Of a stretch of 64,000 nucleotides of DNA, positions 37,481 through 45,535 are shown one piece after another (the stretch's first letter is position 1; each line of letters starts with the position of its first letter). Source of the stretch: Novosphingopyxis sp965218915 (GTDB taxonomy: Bacteria > Pseudomonadota > Alphaproteobacteria > Sphingomonadales > Sphingomonadaceae); the NCBI RefSeq assembly GCF_965218915.1, contig NZ_OZ244708.1:2232001-2296000 (forward strand). The letters are read 5' to 3'. Under the pieces are notes generated by a model that worked only from the letters and a program-made list of their open reading frames with translations, did no database searches and was not told the origin of the DNA. A program made the position numbers and the translations under genes.

Positions 37481-38574
37481 ACCAAGTCGGCTTCTTCCCC
37501 TCCGAGACCATGTCCTGGTATATGGCCAAGACCTTCCTTAAACGCAGTTTCGCGGTGCTGGCGATGCTGGTGATCATATTGATGAGCCTCGATCTGCTGC
37601 GCCAGAGCAGCAATATCCTGGCAGTGCCCGGCAACGGCTCGCACGAGGTGATGACCTATATCGCTTGGCGCACGCCGCAGGTGGTGGCGCAGTTCCTGCC
37701 CTTTTCCGTGCTGCTGGGCACGCTCATCATGCTGGCGGGGATGAACCAGAGCAGCGAGATCGTGGCGATGAAGGCGGCTGGCCTGTCCGCGCACCAGATT
37801 CTGGCGCCGCTGGTGGTCGCAGCGGTCGGCGTCGCCTGCCTTACCTTTATCTTCAACGATACCGTGCTGGCGCCGACCAGCGCCAAGCTCAGCGCGTGGC
37901 AGGCGGTCGATTATGCCGAAGTCCCGCGTGACAGCGACATCCGCACCGGGATCTGGGTGCTCGATGGCGACGACCTGATCCATGCCGACACGGTAATCGG
38001 CAGCGGCCCATCGATGATCCTGAAGGGTGTGCGGGTCAACGACCGGACCAACGGAGGCCTACGCGCCGTGGTCCAGGGGCCGTCGGCACGCTGGATCGAC
38101 AATGGCTGGACGCTGGATGACGCCGCCAGCTTCAGCGTTGCCACCGCCGAAACCAACGCGCTGGGCAAGGTGCGGTTCGGACTGGGTGTCGAGCCCAGCC
38201 GCTTCACCATCTCCGCGCTCGACGGCGACAGCCTGAGCTTCGCCGATCTGGGCAAGGCGATCGACGACCAGCGCGCGGCCGGTCGCCCGACCGCATCCGC
38301 CGAAGCCGCGCGGTGGCACAAATTGTCCGGCCCGCTGGCTTCGATCCTGATGCCGCTGCTCGGTTCGATCGCTGGGTTCGGGCTGGCGCGCGCGGGCAAG
38401 ACCTTTGTGCGCGTGGTGATCGGCATGGCGCTTGGCTTCGCCTATTTCGTCGCCGACAATTTCGCGCTCGCCATGGGCAATCTTGGGGCTTACGATCCGT
38501 TCGTTGCCGCCTGGGCGCCGTTCGTTCTTTTCTTGCTGGTCGGCGAGACGGTGCTGATTCGATCCGAAGAGTGA
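37477..38574 (+). CDS. lptG: LptG/YjgQ-family permease
   Basis: The 365-residue product begins with a GTG overlapping the lptF stop. It has terminal membrane helices (FLKRSFAVLAMLVIILMSLDLL, ASILMPLLGSIAGFGLAR) around a periplasmic domain. The motif STEIVAM-like NQSSEIVAMKAAGLSAHQIL is typical of the LptG coupling helix that contacts LptB. LptB itself is not in the window. With lptF it forms one transcription unit just after spt. Confidence 0.93.
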   Translation: MNQVGFFPSETMSWYMAKTFLKRSFAVLAMLVIILMSLDLLRQSSNILAVPGNGSHEVMTYIAWRTPQVVAQFLPFSVLLGTLIMLAGMNQSSEIVAMKAAGLSAHQILAPLVVAAVGVACLTFIFNDTVLAPTSAKLSAWQAVDYAEVPRDSDIRTGIWVLDGDDLIHADTVIGSGPSMILKGVRVNDRTNGGLRAVVQGPSARWIDNGWTLDDAASFSVATAETNALGKVRFGLGVEPSRFTISALDGDSLSFADLGKAIDDQRAAGRPTASAEAARWHKLSGPLASILMPLLGSIAGFGLARAGKTFVRVVIGMALGFAYFVADNFALAMGNLGAYDPFVAAWAPFVLFLLVGETVLIRSEE

Positions 38575-38607
38575 AGCGGAACCACTTGCTTCATCCCCGA
38601 TCAATCG

Positions 38608-38623
38608 CGACATAATTATGTCG
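38608..38623. promoter_or_regulatory. Perfect 16-bp palindrome upstream of the hydroxylase gene
   Basis: CGACATAATTATGTCG is exactly self-complementary. It lies in the 159-base gap between lptG and the hydroxylase-like gene, 110 bases before its ATG. Its A+T-rich core stands out in this GC-rich DNA and suits an operator for a dimeric regulator. Confidence 0.55.
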
Positions 38624-38733
38624 TGAGGATAGCCTATGCGTCGTAAAGCCGCCGCAAAGAAATGCGACAAGTATTCCTGCCGCATTCCAGTTGTCGGACA
38701 TGCGCGCAACGAACGAGATATAGGAAACAGGCC

Positions 38734-39513
38734 ATGGCCAGCGCGGACGCCGCATCGAGCAATTTCTGGAACCGGTCGCATTATCTGGACCGGATGAACC
38801 TTCGCGATCTGGTGATCGCCTATTTCCAGCATTACACGATCATTTCCTATCTCCTGCTGAGCGCGGCAAGCATCGCTATGTTCGCTTTTTATCCGACCAC
38901 GCCGCTCGCCACCGCAGGATCGATCCTCGCGGGCATCGTGATCTATCCGCTGGTCTGGTACATGCTCCACCGCTTCGTCTTGCACGGGCAATGGATGTAC
39001 AAGCGCAAGATGTTCGCCAAGACCTGGAAGCGCATCCATTACGATCACCATCAGGACCCGAACCATCTCGAGGTGCTGTTCGGCGCGCTCTACACGACGC
39101 TGCCGACCATCGCGGTCGCCACCTTGCCGATCGGTTATTGGATCGGCGGCATCGGCGGCGCCGCGGCGGCGTTCGCCACCGGCTTGCTCACCACCTGCTA
39201 TTACGAGTTCGTGCACTGCATGCAGCATCTGGCGTTCAAGCCGAAGAGCAAGCTGATCGGCTATATGAAGCAGCGCCATCTGGAGCATCATTTCCACCAC
39301 GAAAGCGGCAATTACGGCATCACCAATTTCGGCTGGGACAAGGTTTTCCGCACTTATTATCACCGCAAGGATATCCCCAAGCGCTCGGCTACGGTGTTCA
39401 ACCTGGGTTATGACGAGAAGGTCGCCAAGAGCTATCCGTGGGTGAAGGAACTTTCGGGAGGAATCGCCTCCGGCCATCCGCGCCGCCGTTCGCAGCAAAA
39501 GTCCGACGGGTAG
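38734..39513 (+). CDS. Fatty-acid/sterol hydroxylase superfamily membrane protein; candidate sphingolipid fatty-acid 2-hydroxylase
   Basis: The 259-residue product has four predicted membrane segments and the di-iron histidine clusters of PF04116. These are HRFVLHGQWM (His79, His84), HYDHHQDP (His102, His105, His106), HCMQH (His161, His165) and RHLEHHFHH (His182 to His189). HRxxxHG resembles the yeast Scs7/FA2H ceramide hydroxylases. Sphingomonas sphingolipids carry 2-hydroxymyristate, and the gene lies between lptG and a candidate N-acyltransferase, so a 2-hydroxylase role is plausible. That is inference; another lipid could be the substrate. The Shine-Dalgarno AGGAAA precedes the ATG. Confidence 0.85.
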   Translation: MASADAASSNFWNRSHYLDRMNLRDLVIAYFQHYTIISYLLLSAASIAMFAFYPTTPLATAGSILAGIVIYPLVWYMLHRFVLHGQWMYKRKMFAKTWKRIHYDHHQDPNHLEVLFGALYTTLPTIAVATLPIGYWIGGIGGAAAAFATGLLTTCYYEFVHCMQHLAFKPKSKLIGYMKQRHLEHHFHHESGNYGITNFGWDKVFRTYYHRKDIPKRSATVFNLGYDEKVAKSYPWVKELSGGIASGHPRRRSQQKSDG

Positions 39514-39567
39514 CGGATCGCTGGAAACCGCTGGGTAGCGGGTCAGTTTGAATATGCGGTTTTCGTA

Positions 39568-39615
39568 GTTGGATGAGGGTGGATGGCGCGCCAGCGCCAT
39601 CGATGGAGCAGCGCT
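39568..39615. repeat. Short dispersed repeat (pair with 61564-61610)
   Basis: Starting GTTGGATGAGGGTGG, about 48 bases here align with 61564-61610. The 552-base gap 39514-40065 also holds a CCGCTTCC/GGAAGCGG hairpin (39678-39699) and R6 copy 2. Confidence 0.7.
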
Positions 39616-39737
39616 AATCATATTTGTGGGGCTTTCCCTCACCGCTGCGACTAACGGGCAAGCTCGTAAGTCTCGCTCCGCTTCCGCAAGTGGAAGCGGG
39701 AGAATTCAAACTCAGCCATTGCCAACCGTTCTATGCT

Positions 39738-39960
39738 CTTTCCTACACGGCAGCATTCATGATATGTTCTGCTTTTGCCGATCATGGAGACCGATGATGG
39801 ATTCGCCCGCCTTTCGCATTCCTGTCGACCTGCCCCGCCATCTTCAGTCGCACGCGTGGAAGCTTGAACCGATTCGTCCGGGAAGCGAAGAGGGGGGGAC
39901 GTATCGCGCCCTTTACGAACTTCCGTTCGCAACAAAGCTCGTTCGTTCGCAATAAGCCTT
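39738..39960 (+). repeat. 223-bp direct repeat R6, copy 2
   Basis: It aligns with 33650-33872 in the same orientation and with the same length. Here an open frame of about 53 codons begins MDSPAFRIPVDLPRH and ends ATKLVRSQ at 39953. The matching frame in copy 1 is broken, so coding is doubtful. It ends 105 bases upstream of the large GNAT gene. Confidence 0.75.
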
Positions 39961-40065
39961 TTGTGAGTCGGTTGAGGCGGCGAGTCGGCAAATTCAAATC
40001 GACCTGCTGCCGGCAATGCCGAGGCTTGCCTGTATCGTCGCCATGTGCTCCTGCGAAAGCCGCCG

Positions 40066-41217
40066 ATGACTGACATCCAGATCTATCCCGTCGCCACCAA
40101 GGCCGATGAAAACGACTTCATCGAGTTGCCCTATCGCCTCTATGCCGGCGACCCGCATTGGGTGCCGCCGCTGCGCAGCGACGTGCGCGAACTGCTCGAC
40201 GCCAAGAAGAACCCGTTTTTCGATCACGCGCGCCTGCAGCTGTTTCTCGCACGCGAGAACGGCAGCGTAGTCGGGCGTATCTCCGCCCATATCGACGAAC
40301 TCGCGCTCGCCCAGCCGGCCGAGCAGGGCATGGGCCCCGGCACCGGCAATTTCGGCATGTACGAAGCCGAAAGCCGGGAAATTGGCGACGCGCTGATCGC
40401 CGCGGCCGAGGACTGGCTGCGCGATCAGGGCATGACCCGCTCGCTCGGGCCTCTGTCGCTCTCGATATGGGACGAGCCCGGCCTGCTCACCAAGGGCCAT
40501 GACCACAGCCCCACGGTGATGATGGGCCACCACAAGGCGGAATATCAGGACTGGATCGAGGCCGCCGGTTATCAGCCGGTCAAGCATCTGAGCACCTGGG
40601 AACTGGACATCGCCCAGCAATTTCCGCCGCTGATCAACCGCATCATCCAGTCGGGCGAGCGCAGCAGCCGGATCGTGGTGCGCAAGGTCGACAAGTCCAA
40701 ATTCGCCGAGGAAGCCGCGACCATCCTGTCGATCCTCAACGACGCATGGTCGGACAATTGGGGCTTCGTGCCGTTGACCGACCGCGAGATCGCCTATGCC
40801 GGCAAGAAGCTGAAACCGATCGTCAGGGAAGACCTGATTCGCATCGCAGAGCTGGAGGGCAAACCGGTCGCCTTCATGATGACGCTGCCCGATCTCAACG
40901 AGCCGCTGAAGGACCTGAACGGGTCGCTATGGCCGCTGGGCTGGGCCAAGCTTCTGCTATGGCTGCGCAATCCGCAGGTGCGCACCATGCGCGTGCCGCT
41001 GATGGGCGTGCTGAAGGAGCATCAGGGCAGCCGCCTCGCCAGCCAGCTCGCTTTTATGATGATCGAATATATCCGCCGCGCCTCGGTCGATCATTATGGC
41101 GCGAGCCGCGGCGAGATCGGCTGGATCCTCGACGACAATCAGGGGATGATCGCGATCGCCGATGCGATCGAGAGCAATATCAATCGCTGCTACACGATCT
41201 ACGAAAAGACGCTCTGA
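40066..41217 (+). CDS. Large GNAT-fold acyltransferase; candidate bacterial ceramide synthase
   Basis: The 383-residue product has the pattern DFIELPYRLYAGDPHWVPPLR, NPFFDHARLQLFLAR and VGRISAHID. LGPLSLSIWDEPGLL follows, and GWILDDNQGMI lies near the end. This is the two-lobed GNAT-like group to which, as I recall, the Caulobacter N-acyltransferase of ceramide synthesis (bCerS) belongs. The position at the end of the SPT/LptFG/hydroxylase block fits. The assignment is inference and needs homology confirmation. The ATG at 40066 is chosen over 40045. Confidence 0.82.
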   Translation: MTDIQIYPVATKADENDFIELPYRLYAGDPHWVPPLRSDVRELLDAKKNPFFDHARLQLFLARENGSVVGRISAHIDELALAQPAEQGMGPGTGNFGMYEAESREIGDALIAAAEDWLRDQGMTRSLGPLSLSIWDEPGLLTKGHDHSPTVMMGHHKAEYQDWIEAAGYQPVKHLSTWELDIAQQFPPLINRIIQSGERSSRIVVRKVDKSKFAEEAATILSILNDAWSDNWGFVPLTDREIAYAGKKLKPIVREDLIRIAELEGKPVAFMMTLPDLNEPLKDLNGSLWPLGWAKLLLWLRNPQVRTMRVPLMGVLKEHQGSRLASQLAFMMIEYIRRASVDHYGASRGEIGWILDDNQGMIAIADAIESNINRCYTIYEKTL

Positions 41218-41224
41218 GAGCCGC

Positions 41225-42034
41225 TCAGAACAGTTTCGAGATGCCGATATAGACCTGCACGTCAGGGCTGTCGTCGTCGAGCCCGACCACCGTGCCGGCA
41301 TCGAGCTGCAACAGGCCGCGCGGCGTCCAGCCGACGCTGATCGACGCGACGGGCGCCCAGCTGTCGCCGGACGGATCGTCGTCATAGGTCAGCCCAAGCT
41401 CGGCGGTCGCGCTCAGATTCTGCCCGACCGCATGGGCGATGCCGAGATATTCGGTCGCCGAAAAATGGCGTCCGTCGCCATCCGCGTCCACCGACGCCGC
41501 GGCGATGCTCGTCGCGCCGAGGCCGAAGCCCGATCCCAGCGAAAAGCTCGCCGGCACCACCACGCCCGCGCTCCAGTCGTCGGCCGACACGGAGTTGTCG
41601 CCCACCGGCAGCGTGACATAGGGCTCGACCGCCAACGCCACGTCGCCGCCATCATTGCCGAGCAGATTGCGGCGCACGCCCAGCCGGATGTCGGAAAAGC
41701 CGCCGTCCTCGGAAATGACATCCCCGGTGCGCTCGTAATTATGCGTGTAGGCGGTGAAGCCCAGTTGCACCTCGGTCTTGTCGTCGACGCCGTAGCGCAG
41801 GAAGCTGTCGCCGACCGACACGCTGTCGCTGCGCGCATCGTCGGTCTTGTCGATGGTCCAGCCGCCGATGCCGATCTCGACGCTCAGCCGCCCCGGCTCG
41901 GTCGAACAGGTGCTGCTGCCCAGCCCCGGCCGGTCCGGGCAATTGCGCGGGCCATCGTCCTGCGCCATGGCGGGGCCGGCGGTCATGATCGTCCCGCCGA
42001 AAAGAGCGGCGGCTATTCCGGTCTGACGAAGCAT
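41225..42034 (-). CDS. Outer-membrane beta-barrel protein (MetA/phenol-degradation porin-like)
   Basis: The 269-residue product has a signal peptide (MLRQTGIAAALFGGTIMTAG ending PAMAQ). Alternating amphipathic strands rich in D/G turns follow, and it ends with the aromatic GISKLF typical of outer-membrane barrels. The pattern fits the PF13557-like transporter group. Cargo is unknown. The start ATG overlaps the xthA stop as TGATG, so it is translated after xthA. Confidence 0.85.
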   Translation of the reverse strand: MLRQTGIAAALFGGTIMTAGPAMAQDDGPRNCPDRPGLGSSTCSTEPGRLSVEIGIGGWTIDKTDDARSDSVSVGDSFLRYGVDDKTEVQLGFTAYTHNYERTGDVISEDGGFSDIRLGVRRNLLGNDGGDVALAVEPYVTLPVGDNSVSADDWSAGVVVPASFSLGSGFGLGATSIAAASVDADGDGRHFSATEYLGIAHAVGQNLSATAELGLTYDDDPSGDSWAPVASISVGWTPRGLLQLDAGTVVGLDDDSPDVQVYIGISKLF

Positions 42035-42810
42035 CAAATGTCCTTGAGTTCAATCCAGGTCGGTGCGTGGTCGCTGGCCTTTTCACGCCCGCGATAGTCC
42101 TTGTCGACCCCGCTGGCGAGCAGCCGATCCGCTGTTTCCGGCGAGAGCAGCAGATGATCGATGCGAAAGCCGTGATCCTGCTGCCAGGCGCCGCGCTGAT
42201 AGTCCCAGAACGTCCACACGCCGCCCGCCGGATGCTGAGTCGCCAGCGCGTCGGTCCAGCCGTCGGCGAGCAAGCGCCGATAAGCCGCGCGCGATTGCGG
42301 CTGCATCAGCGCGTCATCCTGCATCGCGCGGACCGAAAACGTATCGCGATCGTGCGGGATGACGTTGTAATCGCCGGCCAGCACCGCGGGCACTTCCTCG
42401 GCCCAGATTTCGGCGGCACGCGCGCGCAGCCGCTCCATCCACCGCAGCTTGTAATCGAATTTCGGGCCGGGCTGGGGGTTGCCGTTGGGCAGGTAGATGC
42501 TGACGATCCGGATACCGTGCGCATCGGCCTCCAGATAGCGCGAATGATCGTCGTCGGGATCGCCCCCCAGCCCGCGGCGAACCTCCTTCGGCTCCGCGCC
42601 GCGCGCCAGGATCGCGACGCCGTTGAAGCCTTTCTGGCCGTGAATCAGGACGCCATATCCGACCTTTTCCAGTTCGGCGACCGGAACGCCCTCGTCCGCG
42701 CTCTTCAGTTCCTGCAGGCAGACGATGTCGGGCCGGCGCTCCTCCAACCATTCGATGAGCCGCGGCAGGCGCGCCTTGACGCCGTTGATGTTGAAACTGG
42801 CGATGAGCAT
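42034..42810 (-). CDS. xthA: Exodeoxyribonuclease III
   Basis: ExoIII is the major AP endonuclease and 3' exonuclease of base-excision repair. The 258-residue product has LIASFNINGVKARL, CLQELKSAD (metal Glu), SIYLPNG, LAGDYNVIPHD and the C-terminal FRIDHLLLS with SDHAPTW. Length matches the family. The next gene downstream starts within its stop codon. Confidence 0.96.
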   Translation of the reverse strand: MLIASFNINGVKARLPRLIEWLEERRPDIVCLQELKSADEGVPVAELEKVGYGVLIHGQKGFNGVAILARGAEPKEVRRGLGGDPDDDHSRYLEADAHGIRIVSIYLPNGNPQPGPKFDYKLRWMERLRARAAEIWAEEVPAVLAGDYNVIPHDRDTFSVRAMQDDALMQPQSRAAYRRLLADGWTDALATQHPAGGVWTFWDYQRGAWQQDHGFRIDHLLLSPETADRLLASGVDKDYRGREKASDHAPTWIELKDI

Positions 42811-42898
42811 GGCTCGGGTGTTAGCGGCGCCCTGATCGCTTGTCAGCTAAGTTGGCACCGCCCCTCAGCATACAGCATTCCAAACCTCCGTCATTTCG

Positions 42899-42968
42899 GA
42901 CTTGATCCGGAATCCAGGGCCCACGGAGGTGCTTTGTCGCCTGAATTCCGGGTCGAGCCGGAATGACG
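42899..42968. repeat. REP-like palindrome, family R1
   Basis: CGTCATTTCGGACTTGATCC and the inverse GGTCGAGCCGGAATGACGG lie in the gap between xthA and the Fe-S carrier gene. The arms flank about 30 bases. Confidence 0.8.
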
Positions 42969-43029
42969 GCAATATTTAAATCCAGCAAATCGAGCGTAAA
43001 AACGTGCACCATCAGGCGCCGCCCTTAGC

Positions 43030-43362
43030 TCAAACCGAAAAGCTGGTCCCGCAGCCGCAGCCCGAGGCGGCATTGGGATTGGTCACCTCGAAATGCTTGC
43101 CGCCGAGCGACTCCACGAAATCGACCGCGCTGCCGCGCACCAGATCGAGGCTGACCGCATCGACGGCGAGCTTGACGCCCGCCTCCTCGGCCACGGTGTC
43201 TTCGTCTTCCACCGCGTCTGCCATGCCGAATTTATACTGAAAGCCCGAACAGCCTCCACCTTCGACCGACAGTCGCAGGATCGCGGGAACGCCCTGTTTC
43301 TCGGCGATCACGGCCACGCGGTGGGCGGCGGCGGGCAGCAGGATGATGGAAACCTCGGTCAT
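43030..43362 (-). CDS. erpA: A-type iron-sulfur carrier/insertion protein (ErpA-like)
   Basis: A-type carriers pass Fe-S clusters to apoproteins. The 110-residue product has the conserved cysteines in GGGCSGFQYKFGM and NAASGCGCGTSFSV. Length and motifs fit ErpA/IscA. It may be ErpA, as the only such gene in the window, but SufA or IscA cannot be excluded by sequence alone. Confidence 0.9.
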   Translation of the reverse strand: MTEVSIILLPAAAHRVAVIAEKQGVPAILRLSVEGGGCSGFQYKFGMADAVEDEDTVAEEAGVKLAVDAVSLDLVRGSAVDFVESLGGKHFEVTNPNAASGCGCGTSFSV

Positions 43363-43464
43363 GGCTTCAAGATAGGAGCGATAAAAAGGGGCGGCAAGGC
43401 CTTGGCCCTGCGCGCCCCAGTCTTTGCACCCTCTCCCAAAGGTGACCTGTAGACGGGAACGGGG

Positions 43465-44154
43465 TTAATCGTTCGGACCGCCTACCGCATCCATAGCACT
43501 ATCGTCCGCCGCTAGTAAAGCGCCGTTAAGCTGGTTCATGAAGGACAGTGGATCGACCGGCTCGCCGGCGATACGCACTTCGTAATGGAGATGGCTGCCG
43601 GTGGAACGGCCGGTCGAGCCGACGAAACCGATGAGGTCGCCCTGCTTGACGCGCTGATAAGACTCGACATTGAGGCGCGACATGTGGCCGTAGCGGGTCT
43701 CGACCTGATTGCCATGTTCGATCTCGATGAAATTGCCGTAGCCGTTGACCCAGCCCGCACGCTCGATGATGCCGTCGGCGGTGGCATAGACCGGCGTACC
43801 GGTGGGCGCGGCCATGTCGATGCCCTTGTGGTTGCCGCGGCGCCCTTTGAAAGGATCGGTACGATAGCCGAAATAACTGGTGAGACGATAATCGCTGATC
43901 GGCTGGATCGAGGGGATCGCGACTTCGATATGCGGCTTGCCGGCGGTATCGCGGCCGCTCCACACGTCGAACAACTGTTTGAAGTTCGCATCGGCTTCAC
44001 CGAGCGGGGTAATAATTTTTTCGGAACCTTCCAGCTGATCGTCTATTTGAAAGGCATCGGATGCGCTGCTGTTTGCATGAGCCGGCATGGCGACAGCACA
44101 TGCTGCAAGCGCGAACGACACGATATGGCCACCGGCCGAAAGACGAGAAAGCAT
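43465..44154 (-). CDS. Secreted M23 family metallopeptidase
   Basis: M23 (LytM) enzymes cut peptidoglycan crosslinks. The 229-residue product has a signal peptide (MLSRLSAGGHIVSFALAACA to MPAHANS). The zinc motif HKGIDMAAPTGTP (His-x3-Asp) and the catalytic GRSTGSHLHYEVRI complete the domain. The metal ligands look intact, so it is probably active. The ATG at 44154 is chosen at the signal peptide. Confidence 0.93.
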   Translation of the reverse strand: MLSRLSAGGHIVSFALAACAVAMPAHANSSASDAFQIDDQLEGSEKIITPLGEADANFKQLFDVWSGRDTAGKPHIEVAIPSIQPISDYRLTSYFGYRTDPFKGRRGNHKGIDMAAPTGTPVYATADGIIERAGWVNGYGNFIEIEHGNQVETRYGHMSRLNVESYQRVKQGDLIGFVGSTGRSTGSHLHYEVRIAGEPVDPLSFMNQLNGALLAADDSAMDAVGGPND

Positions 44155-44438
44155 AAAAGTCCAACCCTTGTTCTTCGGAAGATGTGCGGCAACACCGCTT
44201 CCTCGGTACCTATGCGAGCAAATGATAGCTGCCCGCCCCTTCATCATGCTTAAAGCCGAGTTGAATGGCTGGATGCAAGCTCTCCATAAAATTCTAGCGT
44301 CAGACCGGCCTGATGGCGCGCCGAGTCGTTAAACGGAGGCTTCAGGCCTCTGCGAAAATGCCGAGAAATTAACGAAACCCAAAGATTTGCGGGCGATTCA
44401 GATTCTTGACACGCCGTTTCGACTGCGTTTCGAAACCC

Positions 44439-45080
44439 CTAGTCGAACCATTTCGACCCGAAGCCGACATGCGCGATTTCATCCTGATAGATGCGCTGGA
44501 GGATGCGCGCCGAAGCATCGTCTCCGGCCGTGAGCAAGCGCTCGACCATTTGCGGAGTGACATCGAGCCCGCGCGCCTCGAGCACCATCGGCACCACGGC
44601 GAGCCGCGCCATCGCGTCATGCGCGGTGTTTGCCGCCGCCTCCCACAAGCCGTCATGCGCCGGGAGTGCGCCGTAATGGCTCCCTATCTGCCGCAGTCGC
44701 CGGTCGAGTAGCGCGAAATGCATCGCCTCGTCCGCGCCCACCTTCATCCAGTCATCGACAAAGGCGCGCGGAAACTGCCCGCCGAACCGACCGGCCATGT
44801 CGAACGCCAGATCGATCGCGGCGAATTCGATATGCGCTAGCGCGTGGAGCAGCGCGATGCGGCCCTTGTCCGAGCCGGCCTTGCCCCGCCGCGGCATGCG
44901 GTTGGGTGCCAGCAATTCGGGCTTGTCCGGCCGCCGTGGCGCATCCGGCATCGGCGTATCGAAGCGATGCTCCAGCTTGCCCAGCCGCCAGTCACGCGCC
45001 GTCTTGCGAGCGGCCATCAGCTTGCTGCGCGGCTCCGGCGTGGTCAGAACCCGCGCGCAGGCTTCGGATATGCCGCGCAT
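44439..45080 (-). CDS. DUF455 ferritin-like protein
   Basis: The 213-residue product is helical, with the paired acidic/His motifs of DUF455: HALAHIEFAAIDLA, KVGADEAMHFALL, and IYQDEIAHVGFG at the end. The family is predicted to bind di-iron; its role is unknown. The ATG at 45080 overlaps the bcp stop as TGATG, so translation follows bcp. It sits in the glnE-bcp-DUF455 unit. Confidence 0.9.
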   Translation of the reverse strand: MRGISEACARVLTTPEPRSKLMAARKTARDWRLGKLEHRFDTPMPDAPRRPDKPELLAPNRMPRRGKAGSDKGRIALLHALAHIEFAAIDLAFDMAGRFGGQFPRAFVDDWMKVGADEAMHFALLDRRLRQIGSHYGALPAHDGLWEAAANTAHDAMARLAVVPMVLEARGLDVTPQMVERLLTAGDDASARILQRIYQDEIAHVGFGSKWFD

Positions 45081-45532
45081 CAAAGCGCGCGGACCGCTTC
45101 CAGCACCTCTTCGGCGTGGTCCGTCACCTTGACCTTGCGCCATGCGCGCACCAGCGTGCCGTCGGCGCCGTACAAAAAGGTGCTGCGCTCCAGCCCCATG
45201 AAGCGTTTGCCGTACATCTGCTTCTCCTTCCACACGCCGAGCTGTTCGGACAGATCGGTCTCGGCATCGGACAGCAGATCCACCGTCAGCCCCTGCTTCT
45301 CGCGGAAGTTCGAAAGCTTCTTCGGGCTGTCCTTGGACACGCCCGCCACCGCCGCGTCCGCCTCGGCAAAATCGCCCAGCAGCTCGGTAAAGGCGATGCT
45401 TTCCTTGGTGCAGCCCGGCGTGTTCGCGCGCGGGAAGACAAACAGCACGAGCGGCTTGCCGAGATAATCTTTCAGCGGCGCGGGCTGACCTGTGTCGTCG
45501 GTCAGCGTCAGATCGGGGAGCGTATCGGCCAT
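45080..45532 (-). CDS. bcp: Peroxiredoxin Bcp
   Basis: Bcp reduces hydroperoxides with a peroxidatic cysteine. The 150-residue product has Cys41 in RANTPGCTKESI and the RSTFLYGADGTL block. The +5 resolving cysteine of E. coli Bcp (TPGCTxxxC) is absent, so it should work as a 1-Cys form or with a different partner. It follows glnE by 3 bases. Confidence 0.94.
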   Translation of the reverse strand: MADTLPDLTLTDDTGQPAPLKDYLGKPLVLFVFPRANTPGCTKESIAFTELLGDFAEADAAVAGVSKDSPKKLSNFREKQGLTVDLLSDAETDLSEQLGVWKEKQMYGKRFMGLERSTFLYGADGTLVRAWRKVKVTDHAEEVLEAVRAL

Positions 45533-45535
45533 AGT

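Noticed and set aside
38636..38799. Small frame MRRKAAAKKCDK with a Shine-Dalgarno before the hydroxylase gene
   Set aside because: It overlaps the hydroxylase start out of frame and shows no family. A leader peptide is possible but unsupported.
39795..39955. 53-codon frame in R6 copy 2 beginning MDSPAFRIP
   Set aside because: The corresponding frame in R6 copy 1 is broken by an indel, so selection for coding is not evident.
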